Origin: Opitutia bacterium UBA4506 | GTDB lineage: Bacteria; Verrucomicrobiota; Verrucomicrobiia; Opitutales; Puniceicoccaceae | Assembly: GCA_002388665.1 (NCBI GenBank) | Contig: DGMY01000018.1 | Span: 1-16,324, forward strand | DNA: 16,324 nt | Direction of reading: 5' to 3' | Part shown: positions 1 to 7,299 of the stretch, one piece after another | Layout of the letters: each line of letters begins with the position of its first letter | Numbering within the stretch: position 1 is the first letter of the stretch | Position numbers and translations under genes: made by a program | Notes under the pieces: generated by a model | What the model saw: only the letters and a program-made list of their open reading frames with translations | Database searches by the model: none | Told to the model about the DNA's origin: nothing

Positions 1-251
1 AGCTTTAGCAAACGTTCGTCCTGAGCGGGCGTATGCTCCTTCGCGGCGATAGACGGGCTGACGCCCGGGGATCGTTCGCTAAAGCGTCACCGGGAGTGGC
101 TTCTTGTAGCGTGCAGCTTTAGCAAACGTTGGGGGTGTGCGGGCGTATGCACCTTCTCGGCGATAGACGGGCTGCCGCCCGGGATCGTTCGCTGAAGCGT
201 CACGCCACGGGAGTGGCATCTCGTGGCTTCCAGCTTTAGCAAACGTTCGTC
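1..251. repeat. Tandem ~115-bp hairpin-forming repeat, 2 full copies plus a partial third
   Basis: Units begin with AGCTTTAGCAAACGTT at 1, 115 and 232, giving periods of 114 and 117 bp; the third unit fades after about 251. Each unit contains the short hairpin CGGGC-TGAC-GCCCG (TGCC loop in unit 2) and ends with a larger inverted repeat that spans the unit junction. In the first junction CGTTCGCTAAAGC (73-85) pairs with GCTTTAGCAAACG (116-128) with one mismatch. Unit 2 also has GCCAC-GGGA-GTGGC. Reading frames through the repeat on the minus strand look like artefacts. A diverged relative in the same orientation lies at 16231-16324, so this is a dispersed family. The stretch before the lipoprotein gene holds no other gene that I can see. 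Confidence 0.85.
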
Positions 252-306
252 TGATCGGCTCGTTCTCTGATGATCAAAATCAGTGCCGTTTTGCGGTATT
301 GCTGAA

Positions 307-336
307 TTGTCATCGGTTCGGTTTTTGAGCAATTTT
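307..336 (+). promoter_or_regulatory. Possible promoter of the lipoprotein gene
   Basis: TTGTCA (307-312) lies 36 bases before the ATG at 343. With an 18-bp spacer it faces AATTTT (331-336), which keeps only the A at position 2 and the T at position 6 plus one more T of the -10 consensus. The distance to the start codon leaves almost no leader, as at the antitoxin, DJ-1 and purE genes. The -10 is weak, so this call rests mainly on the shared geometry. Confidence 0.3.
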
Positions 337-342
337 CGAAAG

Positions 343-576
343 ATGAAACGGGTTTTGGGAGTGGCGATCGCTTTGTTTGTCTTATTGTACCTGACTGGGT
401 GTGAGTCGACGGGGAGAGGACTTGCGCAGGGTCTGGCTGAGCAACCGTACCGCGATGCAGTGAAAGACGGTCGAATGGCGCCATCAGAGTACATGGAGAA
501 ACGGGACGAGATGCGTCAGTATTCCCGCCCGAAGAACCCCTCCAATGACGTCTACCCCATGGAGCCCTGGGAGTAA
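343..576 (+). CDS. Small predicted lipoprotein
   Basis: A 77-residue protein that I do not recognise as a named family. Its N-terminus is a textbook lipoprotein signal: MKR, a hydrophobic stretch over residues 4-16, then the lipobox LTGC with the lipidated cysteine at residue 20. Residue +2 after the cysteine is Glu, not Asp, so under the E. coli rule it would go to the outer membrane. The mature part is only about 58 residues, rich in charged residues and proline, with no visible domain. The frame is open upstream to 283, but starting there would bury the signal peptide behind 20 residues, so ATG 343 is preferred. There is no strong Shine-Dalgarno (only GAAAG just upstream). It lies 68 bp before purE on the same strand. 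Confidence 0.7.
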   Translation: MKRVLGVAIALFVLLYLTGCESTGRGLAQGLAEQPYRDAVKDGRMAPSEYMEKRDEMRQYSRPKNPSNDVYPMEPWE

Positions 577-609
577 CGTCACCTGCAGAAAGGAGTGGGG
601 GAATCGACC

Positions 610-638
610 TTGCCAAACCATGATTCTGGGCAAAGGAT
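610..638 (+). promoter_or_regulatory. Possible purE promoter
   Basis: TTGCCA (610-615, five of six consensus bases), a 17-bp spacer and AAGGAT (633-638, three of six). The -10 ends six bases before the purE ATG at 645, so the transcript would be close to leaderless. However, AAAGGA at 632-637 is also a plausible Shine-Dalgarno seven bases before the ATG, and the same bases cannot serve both roles. Either the promoter lies further upstream or the AAAGGA is fortuitous. Confidence 0.3.
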
Positions 639-644
639 TTCAGG

Positions 645-1160
645 ATGACGAACGAGGTAGAAGCGATACAACCGCTGGTAGGAATTATCATGGGCAGTCA
701 GTCGGATTGGGAGACCATGAGGCATGCTGCGGAGACTCTCGAGGAACTTGAGATTCCCTTTGAGGCACGGGTGGTGAGTGCGCACCGCACGCCAGAGCGT
801 TTGTACGAGTATGCGAAGACTGCGGAATCCCGCGGCTTGCAGGCGGTGATTGCCGGGGCCGGAGGAGCGGCGCACCTGCCCGGGATGGTCTCCTCGATGA
901 CGTTGGTGCCCGTTTTGGGCGTGCCCGTCCAGTCCAAGGCCCTCAACGGTATGGACTCGTTGCTTTCCATCGTCCAGATGCCAGCCGGCATTCCGGTGCC
1001 GACTTTGGCGATCGGCAAGGCGGGGTCGACCAATGCAGCCTTGAGTGCTGCGGCGATTCTCGCTCTCACCCGTCCGCAGATTCGGGAAAACCTTCGGGCT
1101 TACCGCGAGCGTCAGACTGAGAAAGTGGTTTCAAACGATATTCCGGGGGAAACGCTTTAA
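645..1160 (+). CDS. purE: N5-carboxyaminoimidazole ribonucleotide mutase, PurE class I
   Basis: PurE converts N5-CAIR to CAIR (4-carboxy-5-aminoimidazole ribonucleotide) in cytosolic de novo purine synthesis. The 171-residue length matches E. coli PurE (169). Family blocks are present in order: GSQSDW at residues 17-22, SAHRTP at 45-50 with the catalytic His47 (His45 in E. coli), GAGGAAHLPGM near residue 70, LGVPVQS, then SIVQMPAGIPV and AIGKAG. The SAHRTP/GAGGAAHLPG combination and the adjacent purK mark it as a class I mutase rather than a class II AIR carboxylase. The start is ATG 645 with AAAGGA seven bases upstream. Its TAA stop shares one base with the purK ATG (TAATG), so the two are translationally coupled. 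The family assignment is certain. Confidence 0.97.
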   Translation: MTNEVEAIQPLVGIIMGSQSDWETMRHAAETLEELEIPFEARVVSAHRTPERLYEYAKTAESRGLQAVIAGAGGAAHLPGMVSSMTLVPVLGVPVQSKALNGMDSLLSIVQMPAGIPVPTLAIGKAGSTNAALSAAAILALTRPQIRENLRAYRERQTEKVVSNDIPGETL

Positions 1161-2338
1161 TGGGAAATTCGGAATTGAATCGGATTTCGCCCCCCGGGGT
1201 GATCGGGATTATTGGAGGCGGGCAGCTCGGACGAATGTCGGCGCTGGCCGCTCGTGCGATGGGGTATCGGGTTGTCGTCTTGGAGCCGAACAATCCCTGT
1301 GCTTGTACCCCCGTTGTCGATGAGCAGATCGTTGCCGAGTATGACGATGCGGCTGGGTTGGAGCGCCTGTTTTCGCTGGCAGACGTCGTGACGTTTGAAT
1401 TTGAGAACGTCCAGAAGGGCCCCTTGGAGAGTTTCGCGGGGAAGAAGCCGGTGCGTCCGTCGCCGCTTATTCTGTCGATTGCTCAGAACCGGGAGCGTGA
1501 GAAAACTTTCTTTTCCCAGCACGGATTTCCGGTCGCGCCCTTTCGGGTGATTGGATCGGACGAGGACGTTGAGGCAATCGTGGCCGAAGGGTTTCAGTTC
1601 CCAGCCATATTGAAAACGGCTGACTTTGGTTACGATGGAAAGGGGCAGGTCTCGGTGGATTCTCCGAATGAGCTCATGGCCGCGTGGAAAACGTTTGCGG
1701 GCGCTCGGGCAGTGCTGGAAGAAAAAATACACTTTTTGGCCGAGTACTCGATGATCATCGTCCGCTCCCCCTCGGGTGATTTGGTTACCTATCCGTTGTG
1801 CCGGAATATTCACCGGAACCACATCCTGGACCTGACCTATTCTCCTGCCGTGCCTCAGGTGGGTTCGGTTGATCAAGCGGATCAGATTTGCCGTGAGGTC
1901 GCTGAAAAGCTGGAGTTGGAGGGAGTCTTGGTGATTGAGCTGTTTCTGACGGAGGGTGGTGATTGGATTATCAACGAGATGGCGCCGAGACCGCACAATT
2001 CGGGGCATTTCAGTATTGATGGATCTGATACTTCTCAATTTGAAAATCACATTCGATCGGTATGCAACCAGCCACTAGGCAGTACCGGGGGATTTGGCGT
2101 ATCGGCGATGATCAATCTTTTGGGCGACGAATTGCAGGAGAACGGTCCTGCGCTCGCCGAAAGGGTTCTCGGCACCCCCGGTGCCCACCTGCATCTCTAT
2201 GACAAGGGAGAGGCGAAATCGGGACGAAAGATGGGCCACATCAATCTCGTCTGCCAGGACTCTGATCTGTTGCAGGAGCGGGTGGTCTCGTTAAGGGACC
2301 AGTTGGGGCTGCCACCTATACCTTACTGTTCGCATTGA
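1160..2338 (+). CDS. purK: N5-carboxyaminoimidazole ribonucleotide synthase, PurK
   Basis: PurK is an ATP-grasp ligase that makes N5-CAIR from AIR, ATP and bicarbonate, the step before PurE. It has 392 residues, a little longer than E. coli PurK. Visible blocks are IGIIGGGQLGRM at residues 15-26 (N-terminal pre-ATP-grasp fold), NREREKTFF near 110-118, the ATP-binding glycine-rich loop FGYDGKGQ at 156-163, and the metal/ATP site NEMAPRPHNSGHF at 272-284, typical of PurK. The C-terminal KMGHINL block is also present. The start codon overlaps the purE stop, and GGGGGA at 1145-1150 provides a ribosome site inside purE. Together the two genes form the standard two-enzyme route that replaces the vertebrate single-step carboxylase. 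No damage is seen. Confidence 0.97.
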   Translation: MGNSELNRISPPGVIGIIGGGQLGRMSALAARAMGYRVVVLEPNNPCACTPVVDEQIVAEYDDAAGLERLFSLADVVTFEFENVQKGPLESFAGKKPVRPSPLILSIAQNREREKTFFSQHGFPVAPFRVIGSDEDVEAIVAEGFQFPAILKTADFGYDGKGQVSVDSPNELMAAWKTFAGARAVLEEKIHFLAEYSMIIVRSPSGDLVTYPLCRNIHRNHILDLTYSPAVPQVGSVDQADQICREVAEKLELEGVLVIELFLTEGGDWIINEMAPRPHNSGHFSIDGSDTSQFENHIRSVCNQPLGSTGGFGVSAMINLLGDELQENGPALAERVLGTPGAHLHLYDKGEAKSGRKMGHINLVCQDSDLLQERVVSLRDQLGLPPIPYCSH

Positions 2339-2377
2339 ATTACTTGCGTTCCTGATACTCCCTGAAAGACTTATCCT

Positions 2378-3793
2378 GTGGAAACAGGAGAGATTAGAGA
2401 GACAAGAGAAACAGGTGTAGTCGTCATCGGAGGTGGAGTTTCGGGGCTTGCTGCAGCATGGTCTGCGAGTAACTCGGGGACGGATACCGTCCTGCTCGAA
2501 CGCTCCGAGCGGTTTGGCGGCAGTGTCGTGACCCACAAGTTGGGTGACTACCGAATCGAAGGAGGTCCGCACAGCCTGTTGGTCAACGAACCGGAGCTGG
2601 AGGAATTTTTGAGAGATTCGGGACTCTGGGAGAGATCCGTCGAATCCAGTGATGCTGCTCAAAAACGGTTCGTAGTGCGTGACGGTGCTCCCGAGGCCCT
2701 GCCAGATTCTCTCTTTCGCTTCATCAGTGGATCATTTCTCTCGGTCCCCGGCAAAATGCGAATGTTGCTCGAACCGTTTCTACACGGGACAGCGCCCGCA
2801 GGCGAAGAAGCCATTGGACCCTGGGTCGAACGACATTTCGGGAGGGAAGTGCGCGAAGGATTGGCCGATCCGTTCATTTCCGGAATTTATGCGGGGGACC
2901 CCGACAAGATCAGCATGCAAGCGGCCTTCCCCAAGCTCGCCGAGATCGCTGCTCTCCATCCCTCGCTCCTTCGATCGTTTCTGAAGAAGAAAAAGCTCAT
3001 CAAGGAATCCGGAGTCGAGCGGTATGCACGCAAGATGATATCCTTTCCCGAAGGACTGGGAGAGATCGTGGGGCACTTGGTACGGAAAGGAAAATTTGAT
3101 TCATTGGCCGGTGTGCGTCTCCAATCGATCGATCGGGACAGTGCTCAATGGCGCGTCCGCTATCGGATGGGATCCGACCCCAAATTGCACACCCTGCGGG
3201 CCCCATCTTTGCTCGTAGCGGTTCCGCCCCAGATCCTCCCGGAGTTAACCTTCCCGGCCGGGATCAAGGAGAGCCTTGCTGTATTTTCAGAAGTCGAATC
3301 TCCACCGGTCACGACTTTCTCGATCGCCTTCAAGCGAAAGGACGTGAGCCACCCGCTGGACGGATTTGGGATGTTGGCGCCCAGTCGGGAGAAGCGCGAG
3401 GTCCTCGGTATTCTGTTTGATAGTTCACTCTTTGCGGGAAGGGCCCCGGAAGATGAAGTGCTACTTTCTGCATTTCTCGGTGGTGCGCGTTTCCCCGAGA
3501 AAGCTCGTTTAGACACCGAAACGGCCTTGCGAATTGTCTGCAAAGAATGCCGGGAGCTACTGGGGGTAAAGGGTGATCCGACCTTCTGGAAATCGACCTT
3601 TTGGCCGCGAGCCATTCCCCAGTACAATCGGGGCTATCCGCAGATCGTGAGTATGCTCGACGACATTGAGAAAAAGAATCCCTCACTGGCCTTCGCTGGA
3701 AATGCTCGCGATGGTGTGGCTTTGGGTTCTTGCATCCTGTCGGGAGTTCGAAGGATGAAAGGTCTACTTTCGCAGGAAGGGATTTCCCGCTAG
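2378..3793 (+). CDS. hemY: Oxygen-dependent protoporphyrinogen/coproporphyrinogen oxidase, HemY type
   Basis: An FAD enzyme of late haem synthesis that oxidises protoporphyrinogen IX (or coproporphyrinogen III in the CgoX branch) with O2; it is often labelled hemG in databases. It has 471 residues. An N-terminal Rossmann motif IGGGVSGLAAAW (17-28) is followed by ERFGGSV (45-50) and GGPHSLL (62-68). The family signature DPFISGIYAGDP lies at 164-175, WPRAIPQYNRGY in the C-terminal third, and the second FAD contact FAGNARDGVALGSCILSG near the C-terminus. The only start in frame is GTG 2378, because an in-frame TGA lies at 2363-2365; GAAAG nine bases upstream is a weak ribosome site. It follows purK by 39 bp and may share its transcript. 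Its TAG overlaps the stop of the convergent esterase gene. Which porphyrinogen it prefers cannot be read from sequence. Confidence 0.92.
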   Translation: METGEIRETRETGVVVIGGGVSGLAAAWSASNSGTDTVLLERSERFGGSVVTHKLGDYRIEGGPHSLLVNEPELEEFLRDSGLWERSVESSDAAQKRFVVRDGAPEALPDSLFRFISGSFLSVPGKMRMLLEPFLHGTAPAGEEAIGPWVERHFGREVREGLADPFISGIYAGDPDKISMQAAFPKLAEIAALHPSLLRSFLKKKKLIKESGVERYARKMISFPEGLGEIVGHLVRKGKFDSLAGVRLQSIDRDSAQWRVRYRMGSDPKLHTLRAPSLLVAVPPQILPELTFPAGIKESLAVFSEVESPPVTTFSIAFKRKDVSHPLDGFGMLAPSREKREVLGILFDSSLFAGRAPEDEVLLSAFLGGARFPEKARLDTETALRIVCKECRELLGVKGDPTFWKSTFWPRAIPQYNRGYPQIVSMLDDIEKKNPSLAFAGNARDGVALGSCILSGVRRMKGLLSQEGISR

Positions 3794-4422
3794 AGCAGTT
3801 CGGCGATCTTCTCAGCGATCGCGGTCCCGAGAATGCGATTGGACTCGGCCGAGAGATGAACCCCATCGGGCCCGTCAGACTCGATTAACGTAGCGGCGTC
3901 GATCCAAGGAAATTCAAGAGTGGCGGCTGAAAGAGCCAGCTCGTTGGGAATCGCAGCGAATACCTCATTGCGATCCCGGAAGAGGACGTTCATCAGGCCC
4001 TGCGTCTTCGGAAGGGGCGGAGGAGAGACGATCAAGCATTGCGGCGGTTGTTCAAAAGTAGGGCCGCACCGGCTTGTGATCACCATCTGCTGGAGAGAGC
4101 AGAGTCCCATTGCGACCTCACGGGCGGTGGTGGGGCGCTGTACCTGCAGGTCATTGGCACCCATTTGTATCACCACCAGATCGAGTGGTGCGTGGCTCTC
4201 GAGGAGCATCGGCAAGACCTTGCGGCCGTTTCGGTGATCGCTGAAAGGGTCGTCGTAAACGGTCGTGCGACCGGGTAGGCCTTCTTCGATGATTCTGTAC
4301 CCATCGCCGAGATGCTGCTGGGCAACTCCGGTCCATCGATCGTTCCAGGGATGGCGTCCGCCAGTTGCCGCGTTTACTCCCCAAGTGAGAGAGTCCCCGA
4401 AACAAAGAATATTTTTCATCAT
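3790..4422 (-). CDS. SGNH/GDSL hydrolase, MsAcT-like arylesterase
   Basis: A 210-residue SGNH-fold esterase/acyltransferase. Block I is ILCFGDSLTWGV with nucleophile Ser11. Block II Gly48 lies in EEGLPGRTT, block III is GANDL with Asn90, and block V is DGVHLS with Asp186 and His189, so the triad and oxyanion-hole residues are intact. Order and spacing, including RWTGV near residue 29 and the SPPPL block, closely recall the Mycobacterium smegmatis acyltransferase MsAcT and related arylesterases. There is no signal peptide, so a cytosolic enzyme is expected; the natural substrate is unknown. The frame is open to 4506, but that extension overlaps the preceding gene and has no family similarity. 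ATG 4422 has AAAGG seven bases upstream; ATG 4419 is an alternative. It is the last gene of the leftward operon. Confidence 0.88.
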   Translation of the reverse strand: MMKNILCFGDSLTWGVNAATGGRHPWNDRWTGVAQQHLGDGYRIIEEGLPGRTTVYDDPFSDHRNGRKVLPMLLESHAPLDLVVIQMGANDLQVQRPTTAREVAMGLCSLQQMVITSRCGPTFEQPPQCLIVSPPPLPKTQGLMNVLFRDRNEVFAAIPNELALSAATLEFPWIDAATLIESDGPDGVHLSAESNRILGTAIAEKIAELL

Positions 4423-4439
4423 AGCGGGACCTTTACGAT

Positions 4440-5009
4440 CTATTGGAGACGTTGGCGCACCGCCTCGTAGAGGCAGACCCCAGTGGAGACAGAGACATTG
4501 AGGCAATCGACGGAGCCCATCATCGGGATGCTTACCTGATGGTCAGCATTGTCGGCGGTTTTCTTGCGAACCCCCCAGCCCTCGCTCCCGAGAATCAAAC
4601 CCAGAGGTCCGGTGAGATCGACATCATAGAGGCTCTCACCTGCCTCGTCGGCGGTAGCGACCAAGCGTATTCCGGTGTCCTGCAATTTGCGGAGGGTTTG
4701 GCCTAGATTGCGGACCTGGATAAACGGGACATCCTCGGATCCTCCGCAAGAAATATCGCGGACGGTGTCTGTAATGCCACAAGCGCCCTTTTTCGGGGCG
4801 ACGACTGCGGTGACCCCGGCACCCGAGCAAGTGCGCAGGCAGGCTCCGAGATTGTGTGGGTCCTGAACCCCCTCGAGGATCAATACGAGAGGATCCTCCG
4901 TTCTCTCGAGTAGAGAGAAGAGGTCGGTCTCGTCGACGAGGTGAACGATGGCCGCACCCCGATTGTAGCGAGGCGGCTTGCGAAGTTTCTTGATCGAATT
5001 TCTACCCAT
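4440..5009 (-). CDS. Compact SpoU/TrmH-family (SPOUT) RNA 2'-O-methyltransferase, RlmB-like core
   Basis: A 189-residue protein carrying the whole SpoU catalytic core. Motif 1 is LEGVQDPHNLGACLRT (residues 45-60, with Asn53 and Arg59). Motif 2 is LGLILGSEGWGV (136-147). Motif 3 is SIPMMGSVDCLNVSVSTG (160-177). The knot formed by motifs 2 and 3 binds S-adenosylmethionine. Compared with RlmB (243 residues in E. coli), which methylates G2251 of 23S rRNA, the N-terminal L30e-like RNA-binding domain is missing; only about 38 basic and mixed residues precede the core. The missing part is not upstream: an in-frame TAA, the stop of the permease, lies at 5022-5024 and ATG 5009 is the first start after it. 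No Shine-Dalgarno is visible. The RNA target is therefore uncertain. Confidence 0.88.
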   Translation of the reverse strand: MGRNSIKKLRKPPRYNRGAAIVHLVDETDLFSLLERTEDPLVLILEGVQDPHNLGACLRTCSGAGVTAVVAPKKGACGITDTVRDISCGGSEDVPFIQVRNLGQTLRKLQDTGIRLVATADEAGESLYDVDLTGPLGLILGSEGWGVRKKTADNADHQVSIPMMGSVDCLNVSVSTGVCLYEAVRQRLQ

Positions 5010-5021
5010 ATTGGAAGTCGG

Positions 5022-5885
5022 TTAGGAGTGTTTGGCTGGAGGGCGCTGAAGGAGGAGGCGGAGTGCGCCATGGCGGAAGCCAAAAAGATAGGCAATGAGG
5101 ACGGCTCCTCCGAGCATCAACACGATGGCGGCCCCAACCCGTAGGTCGAGCCAATAGGAGACAAAGACCGCGAGAACCGAGACCACAGCCCCGAGGATTC
5201 CTCCTCCCCAGACCAGTAATTGTGGGCTTCTGGCAAACTGAAGCATGGCGGCTGCTGGGGCGACGAGCATCGCGACAGAAAGGATGCAGCCGACAGCCTG
5301 GATGGAGACCACGAGGCCAAGGATCACCAGCCCAGTGAGGAGGTAGCCCAAGCTGCGCACCGGTACTCCTTGGCTTTGGGCAATTGTCGGCTCAAACAGG
5401 AAGAGCAGTAGGGGTCGGCCGAAGGAAATGAGGAGGACGAGAATGAGGGTAGATGCCCCGAGCGACATGACCAGATCTGCGTTCGACAGCGCGAGGATGT
5501 TTCCAAACAACCAGTGCTCGAGCTCCATCGGGGTCGGTACATGGTCGAGGATGAGCAGACCGCCCGCAAAAGCCGCCGTGTAGAGGACAGCCAAGGCCGA
5601 GTGACTGTCGATTCGGGAAGTGCGGGCAATGAATACCGCCACCAACCCGACGAGAAGGGCCGAGATGAGCGCCCCGAGAAAGGCCGTAACGGTGGTGAGC
5701 CCAGCGATCAAAATGGCTACGGCGATCCCGGGAAGGAGAGTGTGGGATAGGGAGCCGACCATGAGTGCCGAGCGGCGCATGACTACAAAACCGCTGAGAA
5801 ACCCATTGGTGAAGCCCACGACTGCAGCGGTCCACACTGCTCGTTGAATGAACTCGAAGGAAAGAGGCTGTGAGAAAAACTCCAA
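5022..5885 (-). CDS. Zn/Mn-type ABC transporter permease (ABC-3 family)
   Basis: A 287-residue polytopic membrane protein with about eight or nine hydrophobic segments, fitting the ZnuB/MntB/TroC family that forms the inner-membrane channel of metal uptake systems. The family landmarks are VVMRRSALMVGSLSHTLLPGIA (residues 34-55), the TAAFAGGLLIL segment, the helix with FGNILAL (127-133), and VGCILSVAMLVAPAAA (198-213). The start is TTG 5885: an in-frame TAA (the stop of the upstream flavoprotein) sits nine bases before it, and the next ATG is residue 36, inside the first membrane domain. No Shine-Dalgarno is seen. The usual ATPase and metal-binding protein are not in this window, so it is an orphan here and must find its ATPase elsewhere. 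Confidence 0.9.
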   Translation of the reverse strand: MEFFSQPLSFEFIQRAVWTAAVVGFTNGFLSGFVVMRRSALMVGSLSHTLLPGIAVAILIAGLTTVTAFLGALISALLVGLVAVFIARTSRIDSHSALAVLYTAAFAGGLLILDHVPTPMELEHWLFGNILALSNADLVMSLGASTLILVLLISFGRPLLLFLFEPTIAQSQGVPVRSLGYLLTGLVILGLVVSIQAVGCILSVAMLVAPAAAMLQFARSPQLLVWGGGILGAVVSVLAVFVSYWLDLRVGAAIVLMLGGAVLIAYLFGFRHGALRLLLQRPPAKHS

Positions 5886-5894
5886 AGGAAGGGG

Positions 5895-7274
5895 TTAGCT
5901 CGCGAGGTCGTCGAGTGGATAGGTCCAGATCTCGGAAAGAGTCGGGTGGTACCAAGGAGCATCCAATAGCTGGTCGACCGTAGCGCCGATCCCCACCGCG
6001 ACAGCCATGGCATGGATCAATTCGCCCGCGTCCTTACCCACGCATTCAGCCCGAAGGACCTTCTGGTCTTTCGCGTTCGAAAAAATCCGGACATATCCCC
6101 GGCGCGCCTCCATGAGAATGGAGCGGCCATGGTCGGAGAAGGGAAACTCAGCGGACTTCAGGTCATCCCCAAAACGCTCTTTGAGTTCCTGCTCTGACGG
6201 TCCAACCGAAGCGATCTGTGGGTCGGTAAATACGACCGATAGCAGCTTATCGTAGTCGACGGGGCGGGCCTTTAGACCGAGAGCGTGGCGCGCAGCGGTT
6301 TCTCCTTGAAGTATAGCGATATGGACGAGCTCATGGGGCCCGGCGCAATCCCCGGCGGCATAAATACCCTCTTGGGTCGTCATTTGAAATTCGTCGGTTT
6401 GGATATGGCCGCTCTTCTTTCGTTCGATACCCAACTCGTCCAAGCCTATGGAATCGGTCAATGGCCTTCGGCCCAGGGCATTGAAGACGTGTTGCGCCTG
6501 GCGAACAACCGAGCGATTGCCGTGGAGAAACTGGATGGAAACGCCGTTTTCATTCGGTTCGATCACTTCAATCTCGGTATTGGTGAAGAGCTCAATTCCC
6601 TCATCGACCAAAGCTTCCTCGAGAACGGCGGCCATGTCCGGCCCCTGATCGGAAAGGATGTTCTGACTGCGTTGAACCTGAATCACTCTCGTGCCGATTC
6701 GCACGAGGAATTGCGCGAGCTCGCAGGCGACAATGCCACCACCGAGAACGATGACTGACTCAGGAACCGAGTCGAGCTCGAGGATATCGTCACTTGTGAG
6801 GAACGGGACATCGGACAGGCCCGGCACTGGCGGCACGGATACCTTTGATCCGGTCGAAATTAGGATCCGATCGGCCGACAACACTTTCCCGTCGTCCAGC
6901 CGGACGGTTTTATCGGGGCCCAATGTCCCCTTTTGTCGAAAGAGATGAAACCGGTCTGATTCGATCTGGGAGCGCCGATAACTGGCAAACTCGCCAATGA
7001 TCTCCTTTTTCCGTTGATGGAGGGCAGCCATATCGACTTGAGGGCGGGAAATATTGAGCCCGAATTTGCGTCCCTCCTTCGCCAGGTGGAGTACATCGGC
7101 AGCGTAGAGGAGCGTCTTCGAGGGCATGCACCCGCGGAGAATGCAAAGACCACCGAGTTCCTCGCTGCCATCAACAATGGCAACCCTGTCGACGTGATTC
7201 CGCGCGAGTGAGGCTGCATTATAGCCTGCACTCCCACCACCGAGGACGAGAAAATCAAAATGCTCTTCGCTCAT
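5895..7274 (-). CDS. Dihydrolipoamide-dehydrogenase-like flavoprotein disulfide reductase
   Basis: A 459-residue class I pyridine nucleotide-disulfide oxidoreductase. FAD motif LGGGSAGYNAA lies at residues 11-21. The redox disulfide is Cys44/Cys49 in GGLCILRGCMPSK. The nicotinamide-cofactor motif is VLGGGIVACELA (176-187), the second FAD motif is YAAGD (305-309), and the catalytic His443/Glu448 pair lies in HPTLSE. All of these are kept, as in lipoamide dehydrogenase (E3). At the end of the second strand of the cofactor domain, where NAD-using E3 has Glu, this protein has Gln201-Arg202. The Arg matches an NADPH-contacting Arg in glutathione reductase, so NADPH use is possible. No E1/E2 complex genes are adjacent, so a role as a 2-oxoacid dehydrogenase subunit is not supported by context. 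It is the second gene of the leftward operon; no clear Shine-Dalgarno is visible. Confidence 0.85.
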   Translation of the reverse strand: MSEEHFDFLVLGGGSAGYNAASLARNHVDRVAIVDGSEELGGLCILRGCMPSKTLLYAADVLHLAKEGRKFGLNISRPQVDMAALHQRKKEIIGEFASYRRSQIESDRFHLFRQKGTLGPDKTVRLDDGKVLSADRILISTGSKVSVPPVPGLSDVPFLTSDDILELDSVPESVIVLGGGIVACELAQFLVRIGTRVIQVQRSQNILSDQGPDMAAVLEEALVDEGIELFTNTEIEVIEPNENGVSIQFLHGNRSVVRQAQHVFNALGRRPLTDSIGLDELGIERKKSGHIQTDEFQMTTQEGIYAAGDCAGPHELVHIAILQGETAARHALGLKARPVDYDKLLSVVFTDPQIASVGPSEQELKERFGDDLKSAEFPFSDHGRSILMEARRGYVRIFSNAKDQKVLRAECVGKDAGELIHAMAVAVGIGATVDQLLDAPWYHPTLSEIWTYPLDDLAS

Positions 7275-7299
7275 AGATATCGGGTCAGAATTGAGAGAT

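Noticed and set aside
1..251. CRISPR array
   Set aside because: The units are ~115 bp, contiguous and similar throughout, with no unique spacers and no cas genes.
87..691. Minus-strand open frames across the start repeat and lipoprotein gene
   Set aside because: They read through the tandem repeat, giving the same peptide twice, and lie antisense to the lipoprotein and purE upstream region; composition is not protein-like.
4423..4506. Longer SGNH hydrolase starting at 4506
   Set aside because: The extension overlaps the methyltransferase gene and is unlike the family, whose members begin just before ILCFGDSLTWG. AAAGG is placed for ATG 4422.
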